The notes under the pieces: model-generated
Database searches by the model: none
What the model was told of the DNA's origin: nothing
The model's input: only the letters and a program-made list of their open reading frames with translations
Made by a program: the position numbers and the translations under genes
Assembly (NCBI GenBank): GCA_947502815.1
Contig: CANNBH010000001.1
Span: forward strand, 744,001-808,000
Direction: 5' to 3'
DNA: 64,000 nucleotides
From: an uncultured Erythrobacter sp.
Lineage (GTDB): Bacteria; Pseudomonadota; Alphaproteobacteria; Sphingomonadales; Sphingomonadaceae
In this document: in pieces, positions 25,075 to 33,787 of the stretch
How the letters are laid out: every line of letters begins with the position of its first letter
Position numbering within the stretch: position 1 is the stretch's first letter

Positions 25075-25533
25075 GTGGACGATAAGGACCGCAAAATTAT
25101 TCGCGCATTGCAACGCAATAGTCGAATGACAAATCAAGATCTCGCCGCAGAGGTGAACTTGTCGCCGTCACCGTGCTTGCGTCGTGTGAAACTGTTGGAG
25201 CAAAGCGGCGCACTCAAAAGCTACACGGCTGAGATCGACGCAGAAGCTTACGGTCTACCCGTGACGGTCTTTGTAAGGGTCAGCCTGACCGGGCATACCG
25301 GAAAAGTGGTCCAGCAGTTCGAGGAACAAATCAGCCGCGTGGATCAGGTTCTTGAGTGTTTCGTGATAACAGGCACGTCCGATTACTTGTTGCGTGTAGT
25401 CGTTGCAGACCTCTCAGGTTACGAGGACTTCGTACGCAAGCGCCTGCATCCGATTGGTAGCATAGGATCAATCGACAGCAGCTTTGTTTACGGTGTCGTC
25501 AAGAAAACAGGCGTCTTCCCAATGCTTGATTGA
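25075..25533 (+). CDS. mdeR: Lrp/AsnC-family regulator of methionine gamma-lyase
   Basis: This Lrp/AsnC regulator has an amino-terminal helix-turn-helix (DRKIIRALQRNSRMTNQDLA, then LSPSPCLRRVKLLEQSG) and a C-terminal RAM ligand-binding domain (VTVFVRVSLTGHTG, ECFVITGTSDYLLRVVV). I prefer GTG at 25075, because AGAAGGGG sits five bases before it and the resulting start (VDDKDRKI) matches Lrp proteins; ATG at 25057 would add six residues. The mdeR-mdeA-mdeB layout reproduces P. putida, where MdeR activates mdeAB. A remnant of an IS6 left end begins six bases after the stop. Confidence 0.85.
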   Translation: MDDKDRKIIRALQRNSRMTNQDLAAEVNLSPSPCLRRVKLLEQSGALKSYTAEIDAEAYGLPVTVFVRVSLTGHTGKVVQQFEEQISRVDQVLECFVITGTSDYLLRVVVADLSGYEDFVRKRLHPIGSIGSIDSSFVYGVVKKTGVFPMLD

Positions 25534-25539
25534 GGCGAA

Positions 25540-25605
25540 GGTATTGTCAATGCAAATGCACCTATTTGAAATTTGAAGCTGATTAGCTAGGGCAGGGCGA
25601 TGCTC
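25540..25605 (+). repeat. Orphan left end of a further IS6-family element
   Basis: Sixty-six bases starting GGTATTGTCAATGCAAATG repeat the left terminus of the adjoining element and stop at GGCGATGCTC, about where the transposase start would be. The intact copy begins at the next base. In its TGCAAATGCACCTA segment the remnant is closer to copy 1 than to copy 2. Confidence 0.75.
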
Positions 25606-26445
25606 GGTGTTGTCAAAGCAAATGTACCCAATTGAAAATCGCCGGTAGTTGGGTAGGGCAGAACGATGCCCAGATCCAAGAAGCCAGCCAGTCCGTTTCG
25701 GTATTTCAACTCTTCTCCCGAAGTCATTCGACTTGTGGTGATGATGTATGTCCGCTTTCCGCTCAGTCTGCGGAATGTTGAAGACCTGCTTGCGGAGCGC
25801 GGCATCGACATCTGCCACGAAACCGTGAGGCATTGGTGGAACCGTTTCGGACCGATGTTCGCAGCCGATATCAAGCTTCAACGGATCAGTAGAATGCGGG
25901 GATTTAGAAACTGGCGTTGGCATGTCGATGAGGTGTTTGTGAAGATCAACGGCGAGACGCACTATTTGTGGCGAGCTGTCGATCATGAAGGTGAAATTCT
26001 CGAAAGCTATGTCACGAAAAAGCGCGATAAAAAGGCCGCATTGAAGTTCCTGCGAAAAGCGCTCAAGCAGCATGGACAGGTCGAGAAAATCGTGACTGAC
26101 GGGCTCAAATCATACCCGGCTGCGATGCGCGAGCTTGGTAATGAAAGCAGCCGCGAGATGGGGCGCTGGAAGAACAATCGCGCGGAGAACAGTCACCTGC
26201 CGTTCCGCCGAAGAGAGCGTGCAATGCTCAGATTTCGACAGATGAAATCATTGCAAAAGTTCGCCTCAGTCCACGCCAATGTCCACAACCACTTCAATTC
26301 CCAACGCCATCTAATCGACCGAGAAACTTATAAGACCTCTCGCTCAGTCGCATTGGCTGAGTGGCAAAACCTTATGGCCTAAGGTTCGTTAGGGAAGGGC
26401 GAGTTTTGCAAATCGGAGACTAGTTGCGATTAGACTGACAGCACC
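25606..26445 (+). mobile_element. IS6-family insertion sequence, intact copy 2
   Basis: The element of 840 bp runs from GGTGTTGTCAAAGCAAAT to ATTAGACTGACAGCACC, with imperfect inverted ends, and encodes one full-length transposase. Flanking octamers (CGATGCTC, GTTTTGAG) differ, so a target duplication is not visible. Together with copy 1 in the same orientation it brackets the NO and mde genes. Confidence 0.88.
25666..26382 (+). CDS. IS6-family transposase
   Basis: This 238 aa DDE transposase is complete. The amino end has a helix-turn-helix region (LRNVEDLLAERGIDICHETV), and the catalytic residues appear in order: aspartate in WHVDEVFVK near residue 87, aspartate in IVTDGLKSY near 145, and glutamate in NRAENSHLPFRRRERAML near 180. 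IS6 elements move by replicative cointegrate formation, so this copy could mobilise the neighbouring DNA using the inert copy 1 as a partner. Nothing in the frame suggests inactivation. Confidence 0.92.
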   Translation: MPRSKKPASPFRYFNSSPEVIRLVVMMYVRFPLSLRNVEDLLAERGIDICHETVRHWWNRFGPMFAADIKLQRISRMRGFRNWRWHVDEVFVKINGETHYLWRAVDHEGEILESYVTKKRDKKAALKFLRKALKQHGQVEKIVTDGLKSYPAAMRELGNESSREMGRWKNNRAENSHLPFRRRERAMLRFRQMKSLQKFASVHANVHNHFNSQRHLIDRETYKTSRSVALAEWQNLMA

Positions 26446-26608
26446 GTTTTGAGAGCAATTCGGAAGGATCCTCGCCACTGCTCTGCTCTCCGGTCCCTGA
26501 GACAATCAGTAGATGTGGCTTGTTCTAGCTACGTGCTTCCAATTGTCGAGCTACTTCGAATGCAGGAGTTGCCCATATAGCGACGATTCCATTGCGAAAA
26601 TCCCTTAA

Positions 26609-26638
26609 TGCGTAATAAGAGGTGCTAGAATTTACGCA
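26609..26638. promoter_or_regulatory. TGCGTA/TACGCA inverted motif, site A
   Basis: TGCGTAA (26609-26615) and TTACGCA (26632-26638) are perfect seven-base arms 16 bases apart, about 60 bases upstream of the proposed start of the flavin oxidoreductase. Related arrangements occur at 36648, 56558 and 59289. Confidence 0.5.
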
Positions 26639-26699
26639 AATTCTTGACAATATGGCAGTGGCATTCAACAAATGCGCTAATTCAGAGGATTCGGGATCG

Positions 26700-27929
26700 G
26701 TGCCAGAAAAATCACTAGCAGGAAGCCCATTGAAAATCGGATCGTTGACCTTGCGCAACCGGTTTATCAAGGCGGCAACCAATGAAGGAATGGCGAAGGG
26801 CGGTGTCGTCAGTAAAGGGCTGGCTCGGTTTCATGAAAAGATGGCGGAGGGAGGATCTGCGCTTTCAACGGTCGCCTATTGCGCAACCTCCAAAGACGGG
26901 CGGACATTTGTCGATCAAGCCACGCTCGATGACGCATCAGTGGTTGACTTTCGCGCTTTGACCGATGCGGTTCATAAACACGGCGGCGCGGCATGCGCGC
27001 AAGTCACTCACGCTGGCAGTTTCACTTTTCTCGATAAAAAAGCGCTGCAAACGAACAAGCCACTGTCCGCGTCAGGAGGCTTTAACAAGGTCGGCGTCAT
27101 GACAGGACGCTACTTCAAAAAGTGCATGAACGAAGCGGAGCTCGCAGCGATGGCCGAAGAGTTTGTGGCTGCTGCGCGCCATGCACGTGAAGCTGGTTTC
27201 GATGCAGTCGAACTTCATATGGGCCATGGCTATCTGCTGAGCCAGTTTGTCTCCAAACTCTACAACAAGCGCCGCGACAACTACGGTGGCTCAATTCGGA
27301 AGCGGATGAATTTTCCGTCAGAAGTCCTGAGGCGCGTGCTTGATGCAGTGGGCAAGGATCTTGCTGTGATCGTGAAATACTCGATGACTGATGGGCCGAA
27401 GGGAAACACGATTGAGGATGGCATCGAAGTCGCCAAGCGGCTGGAGGCTGATGGTGCGCATCTGGCGGTTTTGTCGAATGGACTGAACGTTGAGTCCATT
27501 CAGTCGATGTTTGGCTCTCCGCTTCCAAAGACAGGTGCACGGCCTTCAAATCCAGTAATCCGGATTGGCATGGCGATCCAGTCCTTCACTGCGCCACCCG
27601 AGGTGCAATTCCGTGAGAACTACCTGCGCGAGCATGCGCTCAAAATTCGGGCAAACGTCAAGATGCCGCTGGCCTATCTAGGCGGTGTTCAGTCGCGCGA
27701 AGGCGTTGATCAAGCGATATCCGATGGCTTCGACGCCATCGCGATGGGCAGGGCGCTCGTTTACGATGCAGGTTTCGTCAATCAGGTGCTCGCAAGCGAA
27801 GACGCCTCAAGCCCATGCACAGCCTGCAACCGCTGCGTTACCACGATGTACACGCCCGGCGGCACCAGCTGCGTGCTGACAAAAGACAAGATTGAATCTG
27901 AACTCAACACTGTAAGAGCGGCATCATGA
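26700..27929 (+). CDS. NADH:flavin oxidoreductase, old yellow enzyme type
   Basis: This FMN-barrel oxidoreductase reduces activated double bonds. GTG at 26700, with AGAGGA upstream, gives 410 aa starting with the usual SPLKIGSLTLRNRFIKAAT. An earlier GTG at 26622 would place the TTACGCA motif inside the gene. Family features are EAGFDAVELHMGHGYLLSQF, RRDNYGGSIRKR and a phosphate-binding IAMGRALVYD. The C-terminal CTACNRCVTT followed by a later cysteine resembles the 4Fe-4S site of 2,4-dienoyl-CoA reductases, but the flavin/NAD domain of those 670-residue enzymes is absent. It overlaps the next SDR gene by four bases. In this context it may reduce a double bond of a steroid dienone, which is inference. 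Confidence 0.75.
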   Translation: MPEKSLAGSPLKIGSLTLRNRFIKAATNEGMAKGGVVSKGLARFHEKMAEGGSALSTVAYCATSKDGRTFVDQATLDDASVVDFRALTDAVHKHGGAACAQVTHAGSFTFLDKKALQTNKPLSASGGFNKVGVMTGRYFKKCMNEAELAAMAEEFVAAARHAREAGFDAVELHMGHGYLLSQFVSKLYNKRRDNYGGSIRKRMNFPSEVLRRVLDAVGKDLAVIVKYSMTDGPKGNTIEDGIEVAKRLEADGAHLAVLSNGLNVESIQSMFGSPLPKTGARPSNPVIRIGMAIQSFTAPPEVQFRENYLREHALKIRANVKMPLAYLGGVQSREGVDQAISDGFDAIAMGRALVYDAGFVNQVLASEDASSPCTACNRCVTTMYTPGGTSCVLTKDKIESELNTVRAAS

Positions 27930-28735
27930 GTGGCGAATTTGCAGGCGAAATTGCCGTGATCACCGGAGCTGCGAGCGGGATCGGGGCGGGTTTGGCGCGC
28001 TATGCTGCCTCTCTGGGTATGCGTGTCGTGCTTGCTGATTGGGATGCTGAAGGTTTGCGAGAAATCTCGGAGACGCTCCCGGGGGAAGTAGCTACACTGC
28101 AAGTCGACGTTCGAAAAGCGTCCGATCTCAGTGCATTGGCGGATCTTACATTATCTCGTTTTGGACAGATCGATTTGCTGTTCAACAATGCCGGCGTTCT
28201 CTCGTCTGGACTGAGTTGGGAAATTGAAGCCGATGTCTGGGAGCGTTCGTTTGACATCAATGTGATGGGTGTCGTTCACGGAATTCGAGCATTTGTTCCG
28301 CTGCTTATCAAAGCGGATAGGCCGGCACGGATAATAAATACCGCATCCGTCGGAGGGTTCTTCACTGGACCATTGATGGCTCCGTATTCTGCCTCAAAAG
28401 CAGCGGTCGTCTCCATTACGGAGGCATTGGCACAAGAGCTTGCGATTAAAGGCAGTAACGTGACTGCCTCGGTGCTTGCTCCGGGGCCGGTCAAGACAGG
28501 CATCATGCGCGAAGAGGCTGGGACTGGTTCTGAGCGACTAGTGGACAAGATGCGCGAGATGTCCGCCGATGTTGGCGCTGATCCCAATACATATGCGGAG
28601 CTCATTTTTGACGCGGTCGCCCGAGGAGAATTTTGGATTGTTCCCCAAGCTGGGTCACTTGATGGGCGCTTGTTTGAGCGCACGAAAATGATCCTGGAGC
28701 GACGGCCTCCTGCTGCGAGCAAAGATAGGGGTTAA
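27926..28735 (+). CDS. Short-chain dehydrogenase, hydroxysteroid dehydrogenase-like
   Basis: This 269 aa classical SDR has the cofactor motif TGAASGIG near residue 12, the NNAG motif (LLFNNAGVLSS) near 88, the catalytic YSASK near 153, and the PGPVKTGI segment. Acidic ADWDAEGL after the second strand suggests NAD(H) preference. It is coupled to the flavin oxidoreductase by an ATGA overlap and followed six bases later by the broken ketosteroid dehydrogenase. The set could interconvert hydroxy- and oxosteroids before ring A oxidation. Substrate is not determined by sequence. Confidence 0.8.
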   Translation: MSGEFAGEIAVITGAASGIGAGLARYAASLGMRVVLADWDAEGLREISETLPGEVATLQVDVRKASDLSALADLTLSRFGQIDLLFNNAGVLSSGLSWEIEADVWERSFDINVMGVVHGIRAFVPLLIKADRPARIINTASVGGFFTGPLMAPYSASKAAVVSITEALAQELAIKGSNVTASVLAPGPVKTGIMREEAGTGSERLVDKMREMSADVGADPNTYAELIFDAVARGEFWIVPQAGSLDGRLFERTKMILERRPPAASKDRG

Positions 28736-28741
28736 AACAAA

Positions 28742-29340
28742 GTGGAACGCTGGGACGAAGAAGCTGATATCTTGGTCGTGGGATAGGGCGCGGGCGGAAT
28801 GCTCAGTGCACTGGTTGCTGCGGAGAATGGCGCCAAAACGCTCATCATCGAAAAGGAAAAGCAGTGGGGCGGGACTTCGGCAACATCCGGCGCCGGAATC
28901 TGGATCCCGGCCAGTGATCAGGCCAAAGTTGAGGGGTGTGACGACAAACCCGAAGATGCGTTTAAATATGTTCGCGCGCTTTCGGCTGACAATGTGCCCA
29001 ACGCCAGCATCAAGTCCTATGTCGAGAATGCGGCGCACATGCTGCGTTGGACGGATGAGCATACCAAGATCACATATTGCGCGTTTCCTTACCCTGATTA
29101 CCATGCAGAAAACCTAGGCGGCAGTCCGACTGGCTAACGCACGCATATGCCTCTGCCGCTGGATGGCAAAAAGCTCGAAAGGGATGCTGAGACCCTTCGA
29201 TTTGCATCTCCGGCGGCCAGTCTCTTTGGCTATCTCAACTGGCATTTCGAAGAGATCTATATTCTGCTGTTCCGTCAGAAGGGCTGGTTTGCCGCGCCGC
29301 ATGCGCGCAATGAACTCTCCGATTGGAGAAGGCTCGGGCA
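28742..29340 (+). pseudogene. Broken 3-ketosteroid Delta1-dehydrogenase-like flavoprotein (kstD)
   Basis: Starting from GTG at 28742, the frame encodes an FAD_binding_2 protein resembling the amino third of Delta1-ketosteroid dehydrogenase: EADILVVG, then GAGGMLSALVAAENGAKTL, GGTSATSGAGIWIPAS and YVRALSAD. A TAG at 28784 falls inside the FAD-binding GxGxxG motif, and a TAA at 29135 interrupts it again. The same frame still reads family-like sequence beyond it (PLPLDGKKLERDAETLRF, SPAASLFGYLNWHFEE). Similarity fades near 29340, where a convergent pseudogene begins, so about two thirds of the usual 550-570 aa are missing. Delta1-dehydrogenation would have to come from another gene. Confidence 0.8.
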
Positions 29341-29368
29341 CGGAGCCTTCGGGCGCTCCCTCACGGTC

Positions 29369-29891
29369 CTAAAAATTTGCAAAGCTTGGGAAGAGCTTGT
29401 GGAAGGTGCATTCGGCCCAGTCTGTGCCAGGCCAGCGCATCTTGTTGTCGCTCACCGCAGGCTTGTTCAGTTCGGTCGCATACCAATAAAGTGGCATGCG
29501 GCGACGGAAGAACCATTGGCCGTCCTAGCGTTCATAGCCGTCGAAATACATCATCTGCATAATGACCCATTGGTCCGGTCCGTCGGCGACAGCTGTTTCA
29601 TGCTCGTTCTTGGAGTAAACAATGCCGTGCGCATGGGCTGCATTATCCATCTCAATAATGTGACCGCCGATGTGATGCGATGTGCCAGTAAAGGGACTGC
29701 GCAAAGTGCCGTCTATATAACCGCGTAGCGCTTCGCGCCCGCTGGCCTCTTTGCCAACGCGCGCATTCGGAGCAGAACAGCCCGACCATCGCATCCATGT
29801 CGCGCATATCGAGCGCCAGGGGGTATTTGGCTGGGAATTGCCTGGTTTCTTCGAGCGCTTCGAGGCGTTCGATCCGGGCTTCAGGCGACAC
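29369..29891 (-). pseudogene. SnoaL/NTF2-like protein pseudogene, distal copy
   Basis: On the minus strand, GTG at 29891 overlaps the end of the neighbouring SnoaL gene and opens a frame reading VSPEARIERLEALEETRQ, KYPLALDMRDMDAMVGLF. A one-base insertion near 29770 shifts the frame; the continuation reads APNARVGKEASGREALRGYI, SHHIGGHIIEMDNAAHAHG and DQWVIMQMMYFDGYER. A TAG at 29527-29525 stops it, but family-like sequence goes on (DGQWFFRRRMPLYWYATEL) to a final TAG at 29371-29369. The reconstructed protein would be about 173 aa, normal for SnoaL_4 proteins. Such proteins include hydroxysteroid dehydratases of bile-acid degraders, a possible former role. Confidence 0.8.
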
Positions 29892-30393
29892 CAGTTGTCT
29901 CCAAAAGGCTGCGGGCATCTGGCGTCCCGTCCAGCGTTGAATTCTCGCGTCGCTTCACCGGCCAGCCAGCAGGCGTGCGGACCAGATGCCAGCGATTGGC
30001 AGAAACGCGCCAAGGTTCCTAACTTTCGCCTGCCTTGCGCATCACCACGCTGTAGCCGGTGGCCGTTGCTTCATCGCCGGAAAACACAATTGTGTAAGGG
30101 GAAAGCACATGCGCGCAACCGCTTTCCATCAGGCCGCGGTGCGTTTCGTTTTCCAGCATCGCAGCAAGCTCAGCATGGCCCTTGATGCTTCCAAATCCGC
30201 CGATTTCATATTCGCCATCCTCCACCCAATGCAGCGCCAGAGCTTCACCATTTTCAGAGTCGGAAAGTGGACCATAAGACGCGATGAGATCAGCAATTGC
30301 AGCCCGGTCCTCTAACTCTCTTAGACGTGTATCGGCGTCATCCGTGGGCAACGGCCCTTCCTGCTTGTCGTCCGAAAAACGTGCAATCGGCAA
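29881..30393 (-). pseudogene. SnoaL/NTF2-like protein interrupted by an amber codon
   Basis: The frame reads LRELEDRAAIADLIASYGPL, HWVEDGEYEIGGFGSIKGH, GCAHVLSPYTIVFSGDEATA and VVMRKAGES, then meets TAG at 30021-30019. In the same frame the typical SnoaL ending continues (EPWRVSANRWHLVRTPAGW, PVKRRENSTLDGTPDARSL) to TGA at 29883-29881. The stop therefore truncates an otherwise complete protein of about 150-170 aa. The initiation codon is uncertain: ATG at 30393 lies 56 bases inside the upstream flavoprotein gene, and a later TTG is possible. A shortened 124 aa product might still be made. Confidence 0.75.
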
Positions 30394-31798
30394 GGCTTAG
30401 GCCTGATGAATATCCATGCCCCCATGCCGGCAGACCGTGGGTACAGCGTCCTGCGGCATAGAGACCCGGCACGGGTTCGCCGCTTGGTCGCAAGACTTCG
30501 CCACTAACCGACGTGTGAAGTCCCCCGAGCGTGAAGAAACTGAAATAGCTGGACTCGAAATTGAGTTCGAGCGCGACAAATGGTGCCTTGTCCAGCGGTG
30601 TTAGGATTGGCGTTCGCTTATCGAAAAGCAGGTCGCGGCCTTTGTGTGCATGGTCGTTGTAAAACGCCATAGTGTGCGAAAGCGTGCCTTCGGGCATTTC
30701 CAGTTCAGCCTCGACCTCTTCCCAAGTCTCACCTGTGGCCGCAATCGCGATGCGGGCGAATTCGGCTGGTTCGCTAAAATGCGCATTGTCCAGCAGCAGA
30801 TAAACCTTGCCGCCCGGCTGATCGACCGCGCAGCGGCTCACGCGGCCATGATAGCAATCTTCATTGATGAAGCGCTGGCCCTGCACGTTGACAAAAACGC
30901 CGGATGCTTGGGGTTCGGGCATAGTCCAGGGGCAGGTGGTGAAGAATTGATCCATATGGACCGCTTCGCCGCCTGCGCCGACGCCCATGAGGATGCCTAG
31001 TCCATCGTCTCTGTCGCCGATGGGGTCGTTGATTTTGTAGGTCTCCGGGCAGTGCTTGCGCCGCATCTCTTGGTTCATGACGAAACCGCCAGTGGCAAGG
31101 ATGACACCTTTGGACGCGCGTAAAAACCGAGTTTCGCCGTCTGTTTTGGCTGCAACACCCACAATCCGACCTTCCTCCTCGATCAGTCCGAGGACTCGCG
31201 TGTCTACCTTTATCTCGGCACCCAGCTCTACGGCGCGCGCTTCAAGCACATCCACGAGCGGGCGCCCTCCGCCCCAGCCTTCGTGCTGGATCGTGTGGCC
31301 GCGAGGCGCTGGCTTGGCCTCGTCACAGAAAGGGGCCGCGGCCTCGCTGCCCGACCAGATGAGGGTGGAATCGTCCGGCGGCTCAATCAGTTTGCCGGGT
31401 AAGAAGTTCTCGCGATACGGCACGCCTTGCGCTTTAAGCCATGCATAATGGCTCAGCGCCCCGCGCGCGTAAATCTCGCACTTGGCTTCATCAACGCAAA
31501 GGCCACCGGCCAGTTTGAGATAGGTCTCAAAGTCTTCGGTGCTGTCTTCAAACCCCGCTGCGCGCTGGGCATCGGTTCCGCCATTGCCGCCGATATAGAT
31601 CTCACCGCCTGAAAGTGCGGACGCACCGCCGCTCCCTGAGTTACGCTCGAGGATTGTGACGCTCGCGCCTGCTTCGGCTGCTTCAATCGCAGCGCAGGCC
31701 CCGGCTGCACCGAAGCCGATGACGAGTACATCGGTCTCGAGGTCCCAGTTTTCGACCGCATGGGACGAAATTGGCCGATGCAGCGAAGGCTCAGGCAT
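30338..31798 (-). CDS. FAD-dependent dehydrogenase, 3-oxo-5alpha-steroid 4-dehydrogenase-like
   Basis: This 486 aa FAD_binding_2 flavoprotein carries [20 protein letters not shown] near the start, [16 protein letters not shown] near residue 60, [16 protein letters not shown] near 240, and the C-terminal FAD segment [20 protein letters not shown]. The GFGAAG version of the dinucleotide motif and the SGGxIYxGG segment are those of 4(5alpha)-ketosteroid dehydrogenases (TesI, Kst4D) rather than Delta1-KstD, which has GSGGGG. ATG at 31798 overlaps the aldolase stop by eight bases, giving a coupled start; the longer frame has no support. It is the last intact gene of the hsa minus-strand operon. 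The substrate assignment is moderate. Confidence 0.72.
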   Translation of the reverse strand: MPEPSLHRPISSHAVENWDLETDVLVIGFGAAGACAAIEAAEAGASVTILERNSGSGGASALSGGEIYIGGNGGTDAQRAAGFEDSTEDFETYLKLAGGLCVDEAKCEIYARGALSHYAWLKAQGVPYRENFLPGKLIEPPDDSTLIWSGSEAAAPFCDEAKPAPRGHTIQHEGWGGGRPLVDVLEARAVELGAEIKVDTRVLGLIEEEGRIVGVAAKTDGETRFLRASKGVILATGGFVMNQEMRRKHCPETYKINDPIGDRDDGLGILMGVGAGGEAVHMDQFFTTCPWTMPEPQASGVFVNVQGQRFINEDCYHGRVSRCAVDQPGGKVYLLLDNAHFSEPAEFARIAIAATGETWEEVEAELEMPEGTLSHTMAFYNDHAHKGRDLLFDKRTPILTPLDKAPFVALELNFESSYFSFFTLGGLHTSVSGEVLRPSGEPVPGLYAAGRCTHGLPAWGHGYSSGLSLADCTFFGRQAGRAVAHG

Positions 31799-32840
31799 CC
31801 GCCAGTTCGCTACTCTTGGCTTTGAGCAGGTCCAGCGCGACGTCAACGATCATATCTTCCTGACCGCCAACCATCTTACGCGCGCCCAGCTCCACGAGGA
31901 TCTCGCGGGTGTCGAGACCGTAGTCCTCAGCGGCCTTTTCGGCATGACGCAGAAAGCTTGAGTAAACGCCAGCATAGCCCAAAGCGAGCGTCTCACGGTC
32001 CACGCGCACAGGGCGATCCTGCAATGGCCGCACAAGGTCTTCGGCGGCATCCATCAGAGCCATGACATCGCAGCCATGGTTCCAGCCCTTACGATCAACA
32101 GCGGCGATAAACACTTCGAGAGGAGCGTTCCCCGCACCTGCACCCATGCCAGCAAGGCTCGCATCGATCCGAACCGCGCCATATTGGGCTGCGACAATAG
32201 AGTTTGCGACACCCAGCCCGAGATTGTGGTGTGCGTGCATTCCGCGCTCGGTCTCTGGTTTCAAAATGCGCTCGTAAGCTTCGAGGCGTTCGCGCACCCC
32301 GTCCATATCGAGCGCGCCGCCGCTATCGGTCACATAGATGCATTGCGCACCATAGCTTTCCATAAGCGCAGCTTGCTGAGCGAGGGCATCTGCCTCGATC
32401 ATATGGCTCATCATAAGGAAACCCGAGACGTCCATGCCAAGATCGCGCGCAATGCCGATATGCTGCTTGGAAACATCGGCTTCAGTGCAGTGGGTCGCGA
32501 CGCGGACAGAGCGAACACCCAGATCATAGGCGCGGCGCAGTTCCTCTTCGGTCCCAACACCGGGCAAGATTAGTGTGGTCAGCACCGCATTGTTCAGCAC
32601 ATCTGCAACCGCCTCAAGCCACTCCCAATCGGTGTGCGCACCAAAGCCGTAGTTGAAGCTCATCCCGTTAAGGCCATCGCCGTGTGCGACCTCGATTGCA
32701 TCGACGCCTGCCTTGTCGAGAGCGCTGGCAATATCGCGCACATGGTCGATCCCGTACATGTGACGGATCGCGTGCATCCCGTCGCGCAAAGTCACATCCT
32801 GGATGTAGAGCTTGTCGCCATTTTCAACCATGAAACTCAT
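31791..32840 (-). CDS. hsaF: 4-hydroxy-2-oxovalerate aldolase
   Basis: This 349 aa class II aldolase splits 4-hydroxy-2-oxo acids into pyruvate and an aldehyde. Family hallmarks are [18 protein letters not shown] (catalytic R, D and H), [16 protein letters not shown], the metal-binding [14 protein letters not shown], and the dehydrogenase-contacting C-terminal region. Its start overlaps the acetaldehyde dehydrogenase stop (ATGA), the usual BphI-BphJ/DmpG-DmpF pairing that channels the aldehyde. In steroid degraders the substrate is 4-hydroxy-2-oxohexanoate, yielding pyruvate and propanal. A 329 bp near-identical piece of this gene is repeated at 61697-62025. Confidence 0.9.
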   Translation of the reverse strand: MSFMVENGDKLYIQDVTLRDGMHAIRHMYGIDHVRDIASALDKAGVDAIEVAHGDGLNGMSFNYGFGAHTDWEWLEAVADVLNNAVLTTLILPGVGTEEELRRAYDLGVRSVRVATHCTEADVSKQHIGIARDLGMDVSGFLMMSHMIEADALAQQAALMESYGAQCIYVTDSGGALDMDGVRERLEAYERILKPETERGMHAHHNLGLGVANSIVAAQYGAVRIDASLAGMGAGAGNAPLEVFIAAVDRKGWNHGCDVMALMDAAEDLVRPLQDRPVRVDRETLALGYAGVYSSFLRHAEKAAEDYGLDTREILVELGARKMVGGQEDMIVDVALDLLKAKSSELADA

Positions 32841-33775
32841 GCCGCAACTCCTGCACCGATACGCTGCGCGATCAGTTCGCCAGTGGCTTTGGCCGCTGCT
32901 GTCATAATATCGAGATTGCCCGAATATGGCGGCAGATAATCTCCAGCCCCTTCCACCTCGAGCAGAACCATGGTCTTGACCCCGGTAAACTGACCCATGC
33001 CCGGAATGGTGAGCGGGTTATTGTCGCCGAAACGTTCAAACTGCACCTCTTGTTTGAGGCGGTATCCGGGCACATAGGCCTGCACTCGTTCCACCATCGC
33101 CTCAACAGATGCGCGGATGGCGTCTTCGTCTGCGCCCTCGGACAGGGTGAAAACGGTGTCGCGCATAATCATGGGCGGTTCGGCAGGGTTCAAGATAATG
33201 ATCGCCTTGCCCTTGGTCGCGCCGCCCACCTTTTCAATCGCGCGCGCAGTGGTTCGGGTAAACTCGTCAATATTGGCCCGCGTGCCTGGCCCAGCTGAAC
33301 GAGAGGAAACAGAGGCGACGATTTCAGCATAGTGGACCTTGGCCACTCGGCTAACGGCCGCAACCATCGGAATGGTCGCTTGGCCGCCGCAAGTGACCAT
33401 ATTGACGTTGGCGGCATCCAGATTGGCTTCCATATTGACGGGAGGAATGGTGAAAGGGCCGATTGCGGCAGGGGTCAGGTCCACCACGCGAATGCCATCG
33501 GCCTGCAATGCCTCATCGTGGATTTTGTGCGCATAGGCGCTCGTCGCATCGAACGCGATGCCGATATCCTTGTAGCAATCGAGCTTTTTGAGCCCTTCGA
33601 TCCCTTCATGCGTGGTCGCAATTCCGCGCTCGCGGGCCATCGCTAAACCTTCGCTTTCGGGATCAATGCCGACCACCGCGGCAAGCTCCATATTCTGCGG
33701 ATATTTGACCATCTTGATCATCAAATCGGTGCCGATATTGCCCGATCCGATGATGGCCGCTTTGACCTTACCCAT
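32837..33775 (-). CDS. hsaG: Acylating acetaldehyde/propanal dehydrogenase
   Basis: This 312 aa CoA-acylating aldehyde dehydrogenase of the BphJ/DmpF/HsaG family oxidises the aldehyde from HsaF to acyl-CoA. It has [18 protein letters not shown] (NAD fold) at the start, the catalytic cysteine in [16 protein letters not shown] near residue 125, and the [20 protein letters not shown]-terminal segment. ATG at 33775 with GAGGG nine bases upstream is preferred over the TTG three codons earlier. It lies 12 bases after the hydratase gene and overlaps the aldolase gene. Confidence 0.9.
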   Translation of the reverse strand: MGKVKAAIIGSGNIGTDLMIKMVKYPQNMELAAVVGIDPESEGLAMARERGIATTHEGIEGLKKLDCYKDIGIAFDATSAYAHKIHDEALQADGIRVVDLTPAAIGPFTIPPVNMEANLDAANVNMVTCGGQATIPMVAAVSRVAKVHYAEIVASVSSRSAGPGTRANIDEFTRTTARAIEKVGGATKGKAIIILNPAEPPMIMRDTVFTLSEGADEDAIRASVEAMVERVQAYVPGYRLKQEVQFERFGDNNPLTIPGMGQFTGVKTMVLLEVEGAGDYLPPYSGNLDIMTAAAKATGELIAQRIGAGVAA

Positions 33776-33787
33776 TGTGTTCAACCC

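Noticed and set aside
18301..26453. Target-site duplications flanking the IS6 copies or the whole bracketed island
   Set aside because: The octamers at the four boundaries (ATTGAGAG, CCGTTCTC, CGATGCTC, GTTTTGAG) do not match one another convincingly.
28784..30021. Possible recoding of TAG as an amino acid, because three amber codons interrupt otherwise good frames in neighbouring genes
   Set aside because: The same genes also contain a TAA and a one-base insertion, and the duplicated fragments near 62 kb carry TGA and TAA stops, so ordinary decay explains all of them. Many intact genes in the window also end in TAG or TGA.
30338..31798. Annotation of the intact flavoprotein as Delta1-KstD
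   Set aside because: Its GFGAAG dinucleotide motif and SGGEIYIGG segment match 4(5alpha)-ketosteroid dehydrogenases; the Delta1-like sequence is the broken gene at 28742.
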